Part shown: piece after piece, positions 18,122-26,963 of the stretch
Numbering within the stretch: the stretch's first letter is position 1
Layout: each line of letters starts with the position of its first letter
Assembly (NCBI GenBank): GCA_012514035.1
Contig: JAAZBB010000016.1
Location: forward strand, 1-50,661
DNA from: Lentisphaerota bacterium
GTDB taxonomy: Bacteria; Verrucomicrobiota; Kiritimatiellia; CAIQIC01; Lenti-01
DNA length: 50,661 nucleotides
Reading direction: 5' to 3'
The notes under the pieces: generated by a model
What the model was told of the DNA's origin: nothing
The model's database searches: none
What the model saw: the letters and a program-made list of their open reading frames with translations, nothing else
Position numbers and translations under genes: made by a program

Positions 18122-18165
18122 TCCGGTTCTCCTATTTCCGTCATGCACTTTCCATGCCGTCCGAC

Positions 18166-18215
18166 TGCCGTATAAACCAGACGGCAATGACTTGTAAACG
18201 GTAATTTTTCCGTTT
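18166..18215. promoter_or_regulatory. Two dyads between the NrpR-like gene and gdhA (candidate operators)
   Basis: TGCCGT (18166-18171) pairs with ACGGCA (18181-18186) across nine bases. AAACGG (18196-18201) pairs with CCGTTT (18210-18215) across eight. Both have inverted CGG/CCG half-sites and are centred about 30 bp apart in the divergent intergenic region. The second contains GGTA-N4-TTCC, loosely similar to the archaeal NrpR site GGAA-N6-TTCC. A role as the regulator's binding sites is inference. Confidence 0.45.
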
Positions 18216-18246
18216 GTCGAAAAATATATTGCTATTTTTATTGTGA

Positions 18247-19674
<1,428 letters not shown>

Positions 19675-19714
19675 GCCCCGACCCGGGCCGACCGTCGCCG
19701 CATGCCCTCCATGC

Positions 19715-19749
19715 AAAACGGCCGCAAGGGCCCCCGCCCCTGCGGCCGT
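19715..19749 (-). terminator. Stem-loop between convergent gdhA and DUF481 gene
   Basis: ACGGCCGCA (19718-19726) pairs with TGCGGCCGT (19741-19749), with a G/C-rich inner stem. The AAAA at 19715-19718 is a U-tract for minus-strand transcripts, so it best serves the DUF481 gene but may stop both. Confidence 0.65.
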
Positions 19750-19766
19750 GTCTCGCGGCGAAATGT

Positions 19767-20564
19767 CTACAGGGAAAACCCGAGGCCCGCGATCAGGCTC
19801 AGATCATTGCGATCCTTGCCCGCGGCCGGCGTGCTGTCATAGCGGTCCTGCAGCACCACGCGCAGACTCAGGCGGTCATTGATGTCCGCTTCCGCGCCCA
19901 CTTCCCCGGTCAGGAGATAGTTGTCGAAATCCGACGCCTCGGGCATGTATTCCAGCGACTGGAACACCCGGGCGGTTTTGCTGATTTCACAAGTATAGCG
20001 CTCCGCGAAGCGCAGGGCCAGGTAGTCGTCGCGCTTGTCGTTGACTTGTTCCCACACGTAGGTCGGACCGCCCTCCAGCGAGAGCATGCGCTTGTCGTTC
20101 TTGAGAACGTAGAACCCCAGGCCAGGACCGAGCGTGGCACGGTAGTCGATTTCGGCAATGTCATCGAACAGGGCGTCGCCGGCCAGGTAGGCGTAGGTCA
20201 TCGGACTCAAGGTCTTCTTCACATTGGCATAGGCCTTGGCGTTGTTGACCGTCGTTTCGTCGGACTCCGACTCCACGGTTTGGCCATCCACCTCGCGGGT
20301 GGTCTTCACCGTGTTCTCGCCGTAGTTCGCCTCGATTCCCGCCAGCACCGAGCCCAGCCCTTCTTTCTCGCCTTCCGTCAGGAAGCCCGCATTGGCCGAC
20401 ATCGTCTCGCTGTTGCCGTCCGTCAGCGTCAGGCCCGCGTTCAAAGTCATGGCCAGGCCTTCCTTCTTGGCTTCTTGCGCATCGGTTTTCTTCGCCTTCT
20501 TCTCCGCCGCCGAGGCGGAAACCGCCAGCGCCAGAACCGTCACGACCATCAGAATCTTCTTCAT
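19767..20564 (-). CDS. DUF481 (YdiY-like) outer-membrane protein
   Basis: A 265-residue exported protein with a signal peptide (MKKILMVVTVLALAVSASA). A short lysine-rich linker follows, then beta-rich sequence with the family start GLAMTLNAGLTLTDGNSET and the closing LSLIAGLGFSL. In DUF481 proteins the phrase GNS(E/D)T near the first strands is diagnostic. The protein is thought to form an outer-membrane barrel; the E. coli homologue is described as salt-inducible, and function is otherwise unclear. It lies 40 bases downstream of mscL in the same direction. Co-transcription with an osmotic-release channel fits a response to osmotic change. The start at 20564 begins the signal peptide. Confidence 0.83.
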   Translation of the reverse strand: MKKILMVVTVLALAVSASAAEKKAKKTDAQEAKKEGLAMTLNAGLTLTDGNSETMSANAGFLTEGEKEGLGSVLAGIEANYGENTVKTTREVDGQTVESESDETTVNNAKAYANVKKTLSPMTYAYLAGDALFDDIAEIDYRATLGPGLGFYVLKNDKRMLSLEGGPTYVWEQVNDKRDDYLALRFAERYTCEISKTARVFQSLEYMPEASDFDNYLLTGEVGAEADINDRLSLRVVLQDRYDSTPAAGKDRNDLSLIAGLGFSL

Positions 20565-20604
20565 GGATTTGTTCTCCGGGTGAGGGGTGAGGGGCATCCG
20601 CCGC

Positions 20605-20958
<354 letters not shown>

Positions 20959-21477
20959 GTTTTTCTCCTTTTTTTGTCTTTTTTTGAAAATATTAACAAG
21001 TGAAACGGTATACCATAGTCCCTTTTTTGTCAATACCTCTTTTTTTACCCATTTTTGGCAAAAATTTCGGATTGAAAGGCAATTTTTGGCGTATTTCGAC
21101 ATTTTCCAGCATGTTGCGACTGATTTTCAGCCTGTATTGATGAAAAAAACTGGATTTCAAGTTTCCCATGGACAGCCGCCAGGCTCCGGAGTATCTTGCT
21201 CCTCGATTCAATCAGATGAATGTCTTTCGTCAGCGCTTCGCTGTCACAAGTCCAGCCCGGCTCCCCGCCGGGCTTTCCCTACGCCTGCGCCGCGCTCCCG
21301 TTCGTTCGCTGAAACGCGCCGCCCTCAACCCGTCAATCCCGACCGATGCCACCCTCGCGGCGGCGACACCGGCCCCCGCCAACGACCTGGCGGTCTGAGT
21401 CAACCCTTCGAACTCGAGACCGCACCCCACCCATCCAGGCCCGTTGACACCCTGCGGGGGCCTTGCGCCCCCACCCG
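20959..21477. other. Intergenic region between mscL and GNAT gene
   Basis: The first 200 bases are A/T-rich with poly-T tracts and hold the mscL promoter. The remainder is GC-rich. It includes a perfect 8-bp stem (AGCCCGGC 21254-21261 with GCCGGGCT 21267-21274) followed by TT, terminator-like for the plus strand although no plus-strand gene lies just upstream. Short open frames here have no recognisable product. Confidence 0.5.
21007..21033 (-). promoter_or_regulatory. Candidate promoter for mscL
   Basis: A perfect TTGACA on the minus strand (21033-21028) is followed by TATACC (21012-21007) after 15 bases, or by TACCGT after 17. It lies in a very A/T-rich leader about 50-75 bases upstream of mscL. 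The spacing of the -10 element is ambiguous. Confidence 0.5.
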
Positions 21478-22086
21478 ATGAACATTCAAATCGCCGAGCT
21501 CTCCGCCGAACGCCTCCCCGAAACCGCCGAACTTCTCACCGATGTTTTCCTGAACCTGGAGCCCATGACCGCCGCGCTTCACCTGTCGCGCGATTTCTAT
21601 GCCTCCTATGTCCGCGCCGTCTGCGATCATTGCTTTGAAGACCATCTGGCCGTGACAGCCATTGACGCCGACACCGGCCAGGTGGTCGGCGTGGCCATTG
21701 GCCTCGACGACGGCAAATACCGCCAGACCCTGCACGTCATCCCGCCCGAATACCGCGCGGCGATGGAACAGATGAACGACTTCTTCGAAGAACTCGACAA
21801 GCCTTTGGCCCGCATTCCGGGCAAATGGACCTATGTGTTCTACCTGGCCGTCGCCCCGACCTACTGGCGGGCGGGCATTTCAATGTCCATGCTCGAACAC
21901 ATGGAGTCCCTGCTGCGGGACAAACACTATGAGTACTTGGTGTCGGAAACCACCAATCCCAAATCCGAAGGCGCGTTCCGGAAGCAGGGCTATACCGAAA
22001 TCAACCGCCGCAACTTCGCGGACAACCCCGGCCCCTTTTCCGCCCTGCCCGGCGCCTGCACCCTGTTCGTCAAGAAACTCGCTTGA
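21478..22086 (+). CDS. GNAT-family N-acetyltransferase
   Basis: A 202-residue cytoplasmic protein of the GNAT fold. The N-terminal MNIQIAELSAERLPETAELLTDVF is the usual first strand and helix. YVFYLAVAPTYWRAGISMSMLEHM corresponds to the acetyl-CoA-binding strand and helix, with the RxGxx(G/A) loop reduced to YWRAGIS. SETTNPKSEGAFRKQGYTEI matches the C-terminal motif in which a residue after the Asn-Pro packs against the cofactor. The substrate is unknown; similar enzymes acetylate polyamines, arylalkylamines or antibiotics. It appears monocistronic. No strong ribosome-binding site precedes the ATG at 21478. The reduced glycine loop lowers certainty about activity. Confidence 0.72.
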   Translation: MNIQIAELSAERLPETAELLTDVFLNLEPMTAALHLSRDFYASYVRAVCDHCFEDHLAVTAIDADTGQVVGVAIGLDDGKYRQTLHVIPPEYRAAMEQMNDFFEELDKPLARIPGKWTYVFYLAVAPTYWRAGISMSMLEHMESLLRDKHYEYLVSETTNPKSEGAFRKQGYTEINRRNFADNPGPFSALPGACTLFVKKLA

Positions 22087-22763
22087 TCCTGCTGCCCATC
22101 CGCATGGCACCCCCTGGTGCAAGCCTGTGCCCTGCCCGCCACAAGGGTAGATGCCCAACATGGCACGACCACGGTGTCACGTTCGCCCCGATGGGGCCAG
22201 GCAGGTCGCGTTACGTGTTTTGACCCCGCAACTTGTCCACAAGTTCGCGTGCCATCGCGGCATGTTGCGCGAGCCCATCCGGACTCGTGCAATATACATG
22301 CCGGTCCTGGCCAAGACGCAGCCGCCGGAACAACCTGCGCCCCGGCGTCTTGACGAGTGTTTTCCGGGACCGCGACCCGTTTCCGGCTCCGCTGGTGTTC
22401 CCCCTCCCTCCGGTGGAGACTATGTTTAATTAAACATAGTCTGAAATATCGATATAACTTCGTAATTTCATTTATTATACTATACCATGTTTAATTAATA
22501 ATATTCTTTTTAGAAAAGGAATATGCATTGGAAACATCTGGGATTCGGCGCACCATCTGGCGGCTCAAGGCGCCATGGACGGGAGCAGGCGCAAGCGTGT
22601 ACATCATACGACTCCGGTTCGTAGTCCAGCCTTCGGGCTGCATTCTTGCACTCAATCGCAGATCGGATGGGAGTGTGTATGCGCATTTGCAGATGCGCCT
22701 CCGTCCTGGACCTTGACACCTCATGCCGGCGGAGTACCCTTGCTTGCCTGCGCCACCCACGCC
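22087..22763. other. Gene-free region with AT-rich island
   Basis: 677 bases without a convincing gene. It holds a 16-bp dyad (AACTTGT-CC-ACAAGTT, 22230-22245), an AT-rich island at about 22420-22525 with a perfect 26-bp palindrome, and a GC-rich stretch (22530-22760) with short open frames on both strands that I cannot assign. Base composition drops sharply at the island. Confidence 0.6.
22417..22442. repeat. Perfect 26-bp palindrome with a second half-copy
   Basis: Arms AGACTATGTTTAA and TTAAACATAGTCT meet without a spacer. The core ATGTTTAATTAA (22422-22433) recurs at 22487-22498. It may be an operator, a palindromic element or a structure-forming site. The nearest downstream gene starts at 22764. 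Confidence 0.85.
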
Positions 22764-23588
22764 ATGCCCCGAATTCAGACAAGCAGCATAACATTGCATT
22801 GCGAAACCACGGGTCAGGGCCCGCCAGTGCTCTTCATTCACGGCCTGGGATCCTGCACCGAGGATTGGGAGCCGCAGGTGCGCGCATTCTCCGGCGCCTA
22901 TCAGGTCATCACATTCGATTTGCGCGGGCATGGCCGGTCCGACGTGCCCCGGGGCCCCTATTCCATCCCTCTGTTCGCGGCCGACACGGCCGGCTTGCTC
23001 GCCACGCTGCCGGCGGGACCGGCACATGTCGTGGGCCTGTCGCTGGGCGGTTGCGTGGCCATGCAGCTGGCGCTGGATGATCCCGGGCGCGTCCGATCCC
23101 TCGTCATCGTCAACAGCGCTCCGGAATTCATCCGGCGTTCGCTCTTCACCCTGCTGGAAGGAATGCGCCGCACCGTCATCGTCCATTGGCGGGGCTTGCG
23201 CGCACTGGGGGAACGCATCAGCCGCCGGCTTCTGCCCGATCCCGCACAGGAAGCCTTGCGGGCGGCATTTGTCGAGCGGTTCGCGCAAAACGATCCCTCG
23301 GCCTACCTGAACTCGCTGAAAGCCCTGGTGGGCTGGAGCGTGACCGCGCGGCTGCCGGCCATCCGCTGTCCCACCCTGATCGTAGCGTCCGAACACGATT
23401 ACACCCCCGTTGGCATGCAGGAAAAATACGCCCGGCGAATTCCCGGAGCCCGGTTTGTGACCATTCCAGGCGCACATCATGCCGTGCCCGTGGAACGGCC
23501 GAACACATTCAACGCCGTCCTGGCGGACTTTTGGACCATGCTCGACGCCCCGCCCGAGATGCCGCCTCCGGCTCCACCCGGCGCTTGA
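22764..23588 (+). CDS. Alpha/beta-hydrolase fold protein
   Basis: A 274-residue hydrolase. The oxyanion motif is VLFIHGLGS (residues 22-30). The nucleophile elbow GLSLGG holds Ser93. Asp212 lies in LIVASEHDYTPV and a His pair at 238-239 in PGAHHAVPVERP, completing a Ser-Asp-His triad. FDLRGHGRSD at 51-60 is typical of the group containing 3-oxoadipate enol-lactonases, haloperoxidase-like esterases and carboxylesterases. The substrate cannot be told from sequence. It is the first of three same-strand genes, with an isoprenylcysteine-methyltransferase-like gene and a kinase-like gene downstream. The start at 22764 is chosen because homology begins there; longer upstream frames look non-coding. 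The C-terminus ends in a proline-rich tail. Confidence 0.85.
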   Translation: MPRIQTSSITLHCETTGQGPPVLFIHGLGSCTEDWEPQVRAFSGAYQVITFDLRGHGRSDVPRGPYSIPLFAADTAGLLATLPAGPAHVVGLSLGGCVAMQLALDDPGRVRSLVIVNSAPEFIRRSLFTLLEGMRRTVIVHWRGLRALGERISRRLLPDPAQEALRAAFVERFAQNDPSAYLNSLKALVGWSVTARLPAIRCPTLIVASEHDYTPVGMQEKYARRIPGARFVTIPGAHHAVPVERPNTFNAVLADFWTMLDAPPEMPPPAPPGA

Positions 23589-23662
23589 CTCGCCCCTGGC
23601 TCTTGGCTATCAAGTGTCGCCAGACATGGGCGTCCCGGTGGACGCGGGAAAGGACACGATTC

Positions 23663-24280
23663 ATGACGACTGGGAATGAAGGCGGACTTGCAGGGATTCA
23701 CGCGGTCTTCAACCATCCCGGCCTGCGGAAGTTCTGGTGCCGCATCCGCTACCCTTTTGCCACCGTCCTGCTGGTCATGCTCGCATGGCTCTTCTGGAAA
23801 TATCCCCTTATCCAGCCGCAGTGGTTCCGGATCGGGTTCGCCGTATCGCTCCTGGGGGAATTCATCCAGCTCTGGTGCTTTGCCTCACTCAAGAAAGAGA
23901 AGGTACTGGCGTGCCGAGGGCCGTACGTGCTCGTGCGCAACCCGATGTATCTCGGCCGCTATTTCATTGTGCTCGGCCTGATCCTGCTGCTGGGCCGGCC
24001 GGGCCTCTGGGCGGTGGTGCCCTACACCATCTTCTACTGGTTCTACATGGTCAACCGCGTCCGCCGCGAGGAAGCCAAGCTGGCCGGCATCTTCGGCGCC
24101 GACTATGATGCCTATTGCCGCAATGTGAACCGCTTCCTGCCCTCCCCGCGCGGCGGGCATCTCCGGAATGTGCTCTACTGGAACTGGGGCCTGCTGCATG
24201 GCAACCACGGCTGGGTGAACCTGGCCGCGCTGCTCGTGGCCTACGCCGTGCTTTATGTGTGCGCTTTTGTGCTGAAATAA
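23663..24280 (+). CDS. Isoprenylcysteine carboxyl methyltransferase (ICMT/PEMT)-like membrane protein
   Basis: A 205-residue inner-membrane protein with four to five hydrophobic segments. The signature is in the middle: LACRGPYVLVRNPMYLGRYFIVLG, the GPY-x-x-x-RNPMYLG motif that binds S-adenosylmethionine in ICMT and phospholipid methyltransferase relatives. It is followed by EEAKLAGIFGADYDAYCRNVNRFLP, the conserved EE-x-x-L-x-x-x-F-G-x-x-Y-x-x-Y motif. Bacterial members methylate lipids or small molecules; the substrate here is unknown. It lies 74 bases after the hydrolase and seven bases before the kinase-like gene, so the latter two are probably co-transcribed. The tail after residue 165 (VLYWNWGLLHGNHGWVN) is an unusual extension. 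Confidence 0.83.
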   Translation: MTTGNEGGLAGIHAVFNHPGLRKFWCRIRYPFATVLLVMLAWLFWKYPLIQPQWFRIGFAVSLLGEFIQLWCFASLKKEKVLACRGPYVLVRNPMYLGRYFIVLGLILLLGRPGLWAVVPYTIFYWFYMVNRVRREEAKLAGIFGADYDAYCRNVNRFLPSPRGGHLRNVLYWNWGLLHGNHGWVNLAALLVAYAVLYVCAFVLK

Positions 24281-24287
24281 CGTCCGC

Positions 24288-25019
24288 ATGCCTTCCCCCG
24301 CGGACATCCCGCCTGGCCTGCTCGATCTGCTCCGCGCCGCTTTTCACTCCAATCTGGAGGCCGCAGACCTGCTCCTGCTCAAACGGGGCAACTACGCGAA
24401 CGCCAACGTCCACCGCGCCCGGATCGACGGACGCGACTGGGCCATCAAGGAATTTCTCTCCCGGCCGTGGCTTGTTCGCCACACTCTCGGCCGCTTCCTG
24501 ATCCGTCGGGAGGCGCGGGTGCTCGCGGCCCTCGATGGCATTGCGGGCATCCCCCGCGACGGCCGCCGGCTCGGCCCCGCCGCACTGGCCATGGCCTTCG
24601 TCGCGGGCAAGGCCCTCGCCGACCTGCGCCGCGAAGGCGGCCAACTGCCCCGTTCCTTTTTCCTCGATCTGGAACGGCTGGTGGACGACATTCACGCCGC
24701 GGGCTATGCCCATCTGGACATGCGCAACCTGGGCAACATCATCTGCGGGCCCGACCAGCGGCCATGCCTGCTCGATTTCCAGTCCAGTGTTCGCACCCAA
24801 CGCCTGCCCCAATGGCTGCGCCGGATCATGGAAGACACGGACCGCTCCGGCATCTACAAATGCTGGCGCAAGCTGTGTCCGGAACCTCTGGATCCGGAAC
24901 GGGACGCCTTCCGGCAACGTTTCCAGAGGACCCGGAAACTTTGGGTCTTCAAAGGCTACTGGCTGGGCAAGACTTGGAAGAAACTGAGTCGTTCCCGGGC
25001 AACGCCACCAACGGGCTGA
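24288..25019 (+). CDS. Kinase-fold protein (RIO/Kdo-kinase-like)
   Basis: A 243-residue protein with the core of a protein-kinase-like fold. The N-lobe lysine is K54 (WAIKEF) with a Glu partner in RREARVL (about residue 75). The catalytic loop HLDMRNLGN at 142-150 supplies D144 and N147 or N150, and DFQ at 163-165 stands where DFG is usual. The group includes Kdo kinases (WaaP/KdkA-like) and other LPS core kinases; the basic C-terminal helix (RTRKLWVFKGYWLGKTWKKL) could contact membrane. A role in modifying a lipid or LPS sugar fits the adjacent membrane methyltransferase. It starts seven bases after that gene. The target is inferred only. Confidence 0.7.
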   Translation: MPSPADIPPGLLDLLRAAFHSNLEAADLLLLKRGNYANANVHRARIDGRDWAIKEFLSRPWLVRHTLGRFLIRREARVLAALDGIAGIPRDGRRLGPAALAMAFVAGKALADLRREGGQLPRSFFLDLERLVDDIHAAGYAHLDMRNLGNIICGPDQRPCLLDFQSSVRTQRLPQWLRRIMEDTDRSGIYKCWRKLCPEPLDPERDAFRQRFQRTRKLWVFKGYWLGKTWKKLSRSRATPPTG

Positions 25020-25037
25020 GCCCCCCGGGATTCCGGC

Positions 25038-25622
25038 TCAGCGCACGAGGTCGCAGGCCTCCGGCGGCATCCAGTGGGCGTCCTTGCCGTCCCACTTCAC
25101 ATTGCACCCGATCGGATTGGTCAGCGGCACGCTGACTGGACGGCCGCTGGTGATCTCGTCCAGCGCCCGATCGAGGTCGTTCACGGTCATCTTGGCCGTC
25201 TCGCGCGGGTTGTCTACGCCGCGGCCGGTGTAAACCAGCCGGCGCACCCGATCGAACACGAAGAAATGCGGCGTGCGCAGCGCCCCGTAGGCCCGCGCCG
25301 TATCCTGCGGCTCGTCATGCAGGTAGACCCATGGAAAATGGTACTGCTCCATGCGCCCCACCATGTGCATGAAATCGTCTTCCGCATAGGTGTATTTGCT
25401 GTTCGAGTTGATCGCCACGAATCGCACGCCCCGGTCCCGGTATTTCTCCGCCGTGGCCCGCGTCACCTCGTCCGATCCGATCACGTAGGGACAATGGTTG
25501 CAGGTGAAGAAAACGACCAACACCGCCGCGCCCGCGAAATCCGCCAGCTCATAGGTCTTGCCGTCCGTCGCCGGCAGTTTGAAATCCGGCGCCTTCGCAC
25601 CGATGGCCAATGTAAAGGCCAT
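25038..25622 (-). CDS. Thioredoxin-like redoxin (AhpC/TSA fold, CxxC)
   Basis: A 194-residue cytoplasmic redoxin. [37 protein letters not shown] is the typical AhpC/TSA start, with the redox pair C41 and C44 in TCNHCPYV. That motif is characteristic of a widespread group of thioredoxin-like proteins of unknown target. Further family features are [33 protein letters not shown] and the C-terminal [11 protein letters not shown]. It probably reduces disulphides or peroxides. It is convergent with the kinase-like gene. The ATG at 25622 has AAGGAGG upstream, better than an in-frame ATG at 25706. It stands alone, although the nrd operon upstream runs in the same direction. Confidence 0.85.
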   Translation of the reverse strand: MAFTLAIGAKAPDFKLPATDGKTYELADFAGAAVLVVFFTCNHCPYVIGSDEVTRATAEKYRDRGVRFVAINSNSKYTYAEDDFMHMVGRMEQYHFPWVYLHDEPQDTARAYGALRTPHFFVFDRVRRLVYTGRGVDNPRETAKMTVNDLDRALDEITSGRPVSVPLTNPIGCNVKWDGKDAHWMPPEACDLVR

Positions 25623-25722
25623 GGGCACCTCCTTATGGTTACGGACAAGATACCCCCTGTTGGCGGCGCGCGCAACTGATCTGAGACTCTCGATCCAGTG
25701 TGCCAATACTTAAACCTTAAGG

Positions 25723-25744
25723 GCTGACCCCAATGGGGTCACCA
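25723..25744 (-). terminator. Stem-loop after nrdG
   Basis: TGACCCC (25725-25731) pairs with GGGGTCA (25735-25741) around a three-base loop, about 14 bases past the nrdG stop. No T run follows on the minus strand, so termination is uncertain. Confidence 0.4.
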
Positions 25745-25754
25745 GGCGGGAACA

Positions 25755-26468
25755 TTAGAATTCACCGCGGATTTCGACGCGGGCGACGTAGGGGCGCAGG
25801 AGGTCGGCACAGGCGCGGAGGATTTCGGCGCGGGTCTCGGGCATGGCGCGGCAAGCGGGGTCGGGCAGTTCGGCGCGCGGCACGAAGGCCTGCAGGACGT
25901 GTAATTCGGCCCCCCGCACCCATTCGCCAATGGCGCGCATGGAGTCTGCATCGTGCCAGGCCTCGATGACGGTGGTGCGAAATTCGTAGGCGGCGGCTTT
26001 TTCCCGGATCAGGCGGATGGATTCGGTCAGCGCGGCGACATCGGCAAAGCCAACGCGCTTGGAATAGTCGGCCGGAGCGAATTTGACGTCCATGGCAACG
26101 TAGTCCACCCGCGGCAGGAGTTTTTCCAGCACCCCCGGGCGCGACCCGTTGGTGTCGAGCTTGATCGCGAAGCCCCATTCACGAAGTTTTTCCACGATAT
26201 GGAAAACGCCGGGATTCAGCGTGGGTTCGCCGCCGGTGACGACGGCGCCGGCCACCCAGTTATCGCGGAACTTGCGGCAGATCTGTTCGACCTCGGTCCA
26301 AGGCAGGCCGGCGGCGCCGGTGCGGTTCATGAGCGCGGCATTGTGGCAGAAGCCGCACTTGAAGTTGCAGCCGGTCAGGAAGAAGACCGCGGCGAGCCTG
26401 CCAGGAAAGTCCACCATCGAGGCGTTCTGGAGCACGCCATAGACGGGAGACCGGGGCGCGGAATCCAT
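25755..26468 (-). CDS. nrdG: Anaerobic ribonucleotide reductase activating protein NrdG
   Basis: Radical-SAM enzyme that installs the glycyl radical on NrdD. The 237-residue protein has the iron-sulphur ligands C34, C38 and C41 in TGCNFKCGFC, the SAM-binding GGEPTLNPG motif and a family-type N-terminus (YGVLQNASMVDFPGRLAAVFFLTGC). I chose the ATG at 26468 because homology begins right after it; an in-frame ATG at 26501 adds eleven unsupported residues. It is the third gene of the nrdD-redoxin-nrdG operon, separated from the redoxin gene by 93 bases with two stable hairpins. Activity implies growth without oxygen. Confidence 0.92.
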   Translation of the reverse strand: MDSAPRSPVYGVLQNASMVDFPGRLAAVFFLTGCNFKCGFCHNAALMNRTGAAGLPWTEVEQICRKFRDNWVAGAVVTGGEPTLNPGVFHIVEKLREWGFAIKLDTNGSRPGVLEKLLPRVDYVAMDVKFAPADYSKRVGFADVAALTESIRLIREKAAAYEFRTTVIEAWHDADSMRAIGEWVRGAELHVLQAFVPRAELPDPACRAMPETRAEILRACADLLRPYVARVEIRGEF

Positions 26469-26475
26469 TTCAAGA

Positions 26476-26540
26476 CCGGGACGATGTCGTCCCGGCTCCA
26501 TTGGATCCGTCTTTGGAGCCCCCGACGACCCCGTCGGGGG
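26476..26540 (-). other. Two strong hairpins between the nrd redoxin gene and nrdG
   Basis: CCGGGACGA (26476-26484) pairs with 26487-26495, and CCCCCGACG (26519-26527) pairs with 26532-26540 across four bases. Both are perfect 9-bp stems, without a T-run. They may protect or separate mRNA segments so that nrdG is made at a lower level than nrdD. Confidence 0.6.
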
Positions 26541-26561
26541 TTCGGGTTGCCCCGGCGTGCA

Positions 26562-26960
26562 TCACAGCGCCTTGGCTTGGCGCAGGACAGCTTCGATCAT
26601 GCGCGGGGTGATGACGCCGCGGCCGGCGCCGGAATAATCCGTTTGCAAGCCCAGCCAGGTATAGAGGGCGCTGGCGCCGCCGGGGGCCTCGGCGGAGCCG
26701 GGCTGCGGATTCGGCAGGGGTTCCTGCTCGCCGGTGGCGGGGTTGGCCTTGGAGATGTAGAAGCCGGGCACGCGCTGCGGATTGAGGCACTCGGCCTCGC
26801 AGAATTCGACCAGGCCGTTTTCGGTTTCGAGATCGTGGTAGAGCTTCTCGAAATCGGCCCATTCGGCTTCCTGCAAAAGGTCGTCGAGGCGGCCGTTGAG
26901 AGTATGGCACTTGTCGCAGCCAGGCTTGCCGAACACGTGGATCTGGTAGGTCTTGGACAT
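26562..26960 (-). CDS. Glutaredoxin/thioredoxin-like protein in the nrd operon
   Basis: A 132-residue protein. The N-terminus MSKTYQIHVFGKPGCDKCHTLNGRL has a redox CxxC (C15, C18) in a glutaredoxin/NrdH-like setting. It then departs from classical glutaredoxins with an acidic helix (LLQEAEWADFEKLYHDLET), two more cysteines (EFCEAECLNPQRVPGFYI) and a C-terminal SALYTWLGLQTDYSGAGRG-containing tail. The cis-proline region is RVPGF. It lies three bases downstream of nrdD. The natural inference is that it is the electron donor for this class III reductase, as NrdH-like redoxins are for the NrdD subtype that does not use formate. Confidence 0.75.
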   Translation of the reverse strand: MSKTYQIHVFGKPGCDKCHTLNGRLDDLLQEAEWADFEKLYHDLETENGLVEFCEAECLNPQRVPGFYISKANPATGEQEPLPNPQPGSAEAPGGASALYTWLGLQTDYSGAGRGVITPRMIEAVLRQAKAL

Positions 26961-26963
26961 GGC

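Noticed and set aside
21230-21430. tmRNA or other structured RNA between mscL and the GNAT gene
   Set aside because: A GTTCGAA and hairpins are present, but no tag reading frame, acceptor ends or other conserved segments could be found.
22528-22763. Small genes in front of the alpha/beta-hydrolase
   Set aside because: Short open frames exist on both strands, but none has a ribosome-binding site, codon bias or recognisable motif.
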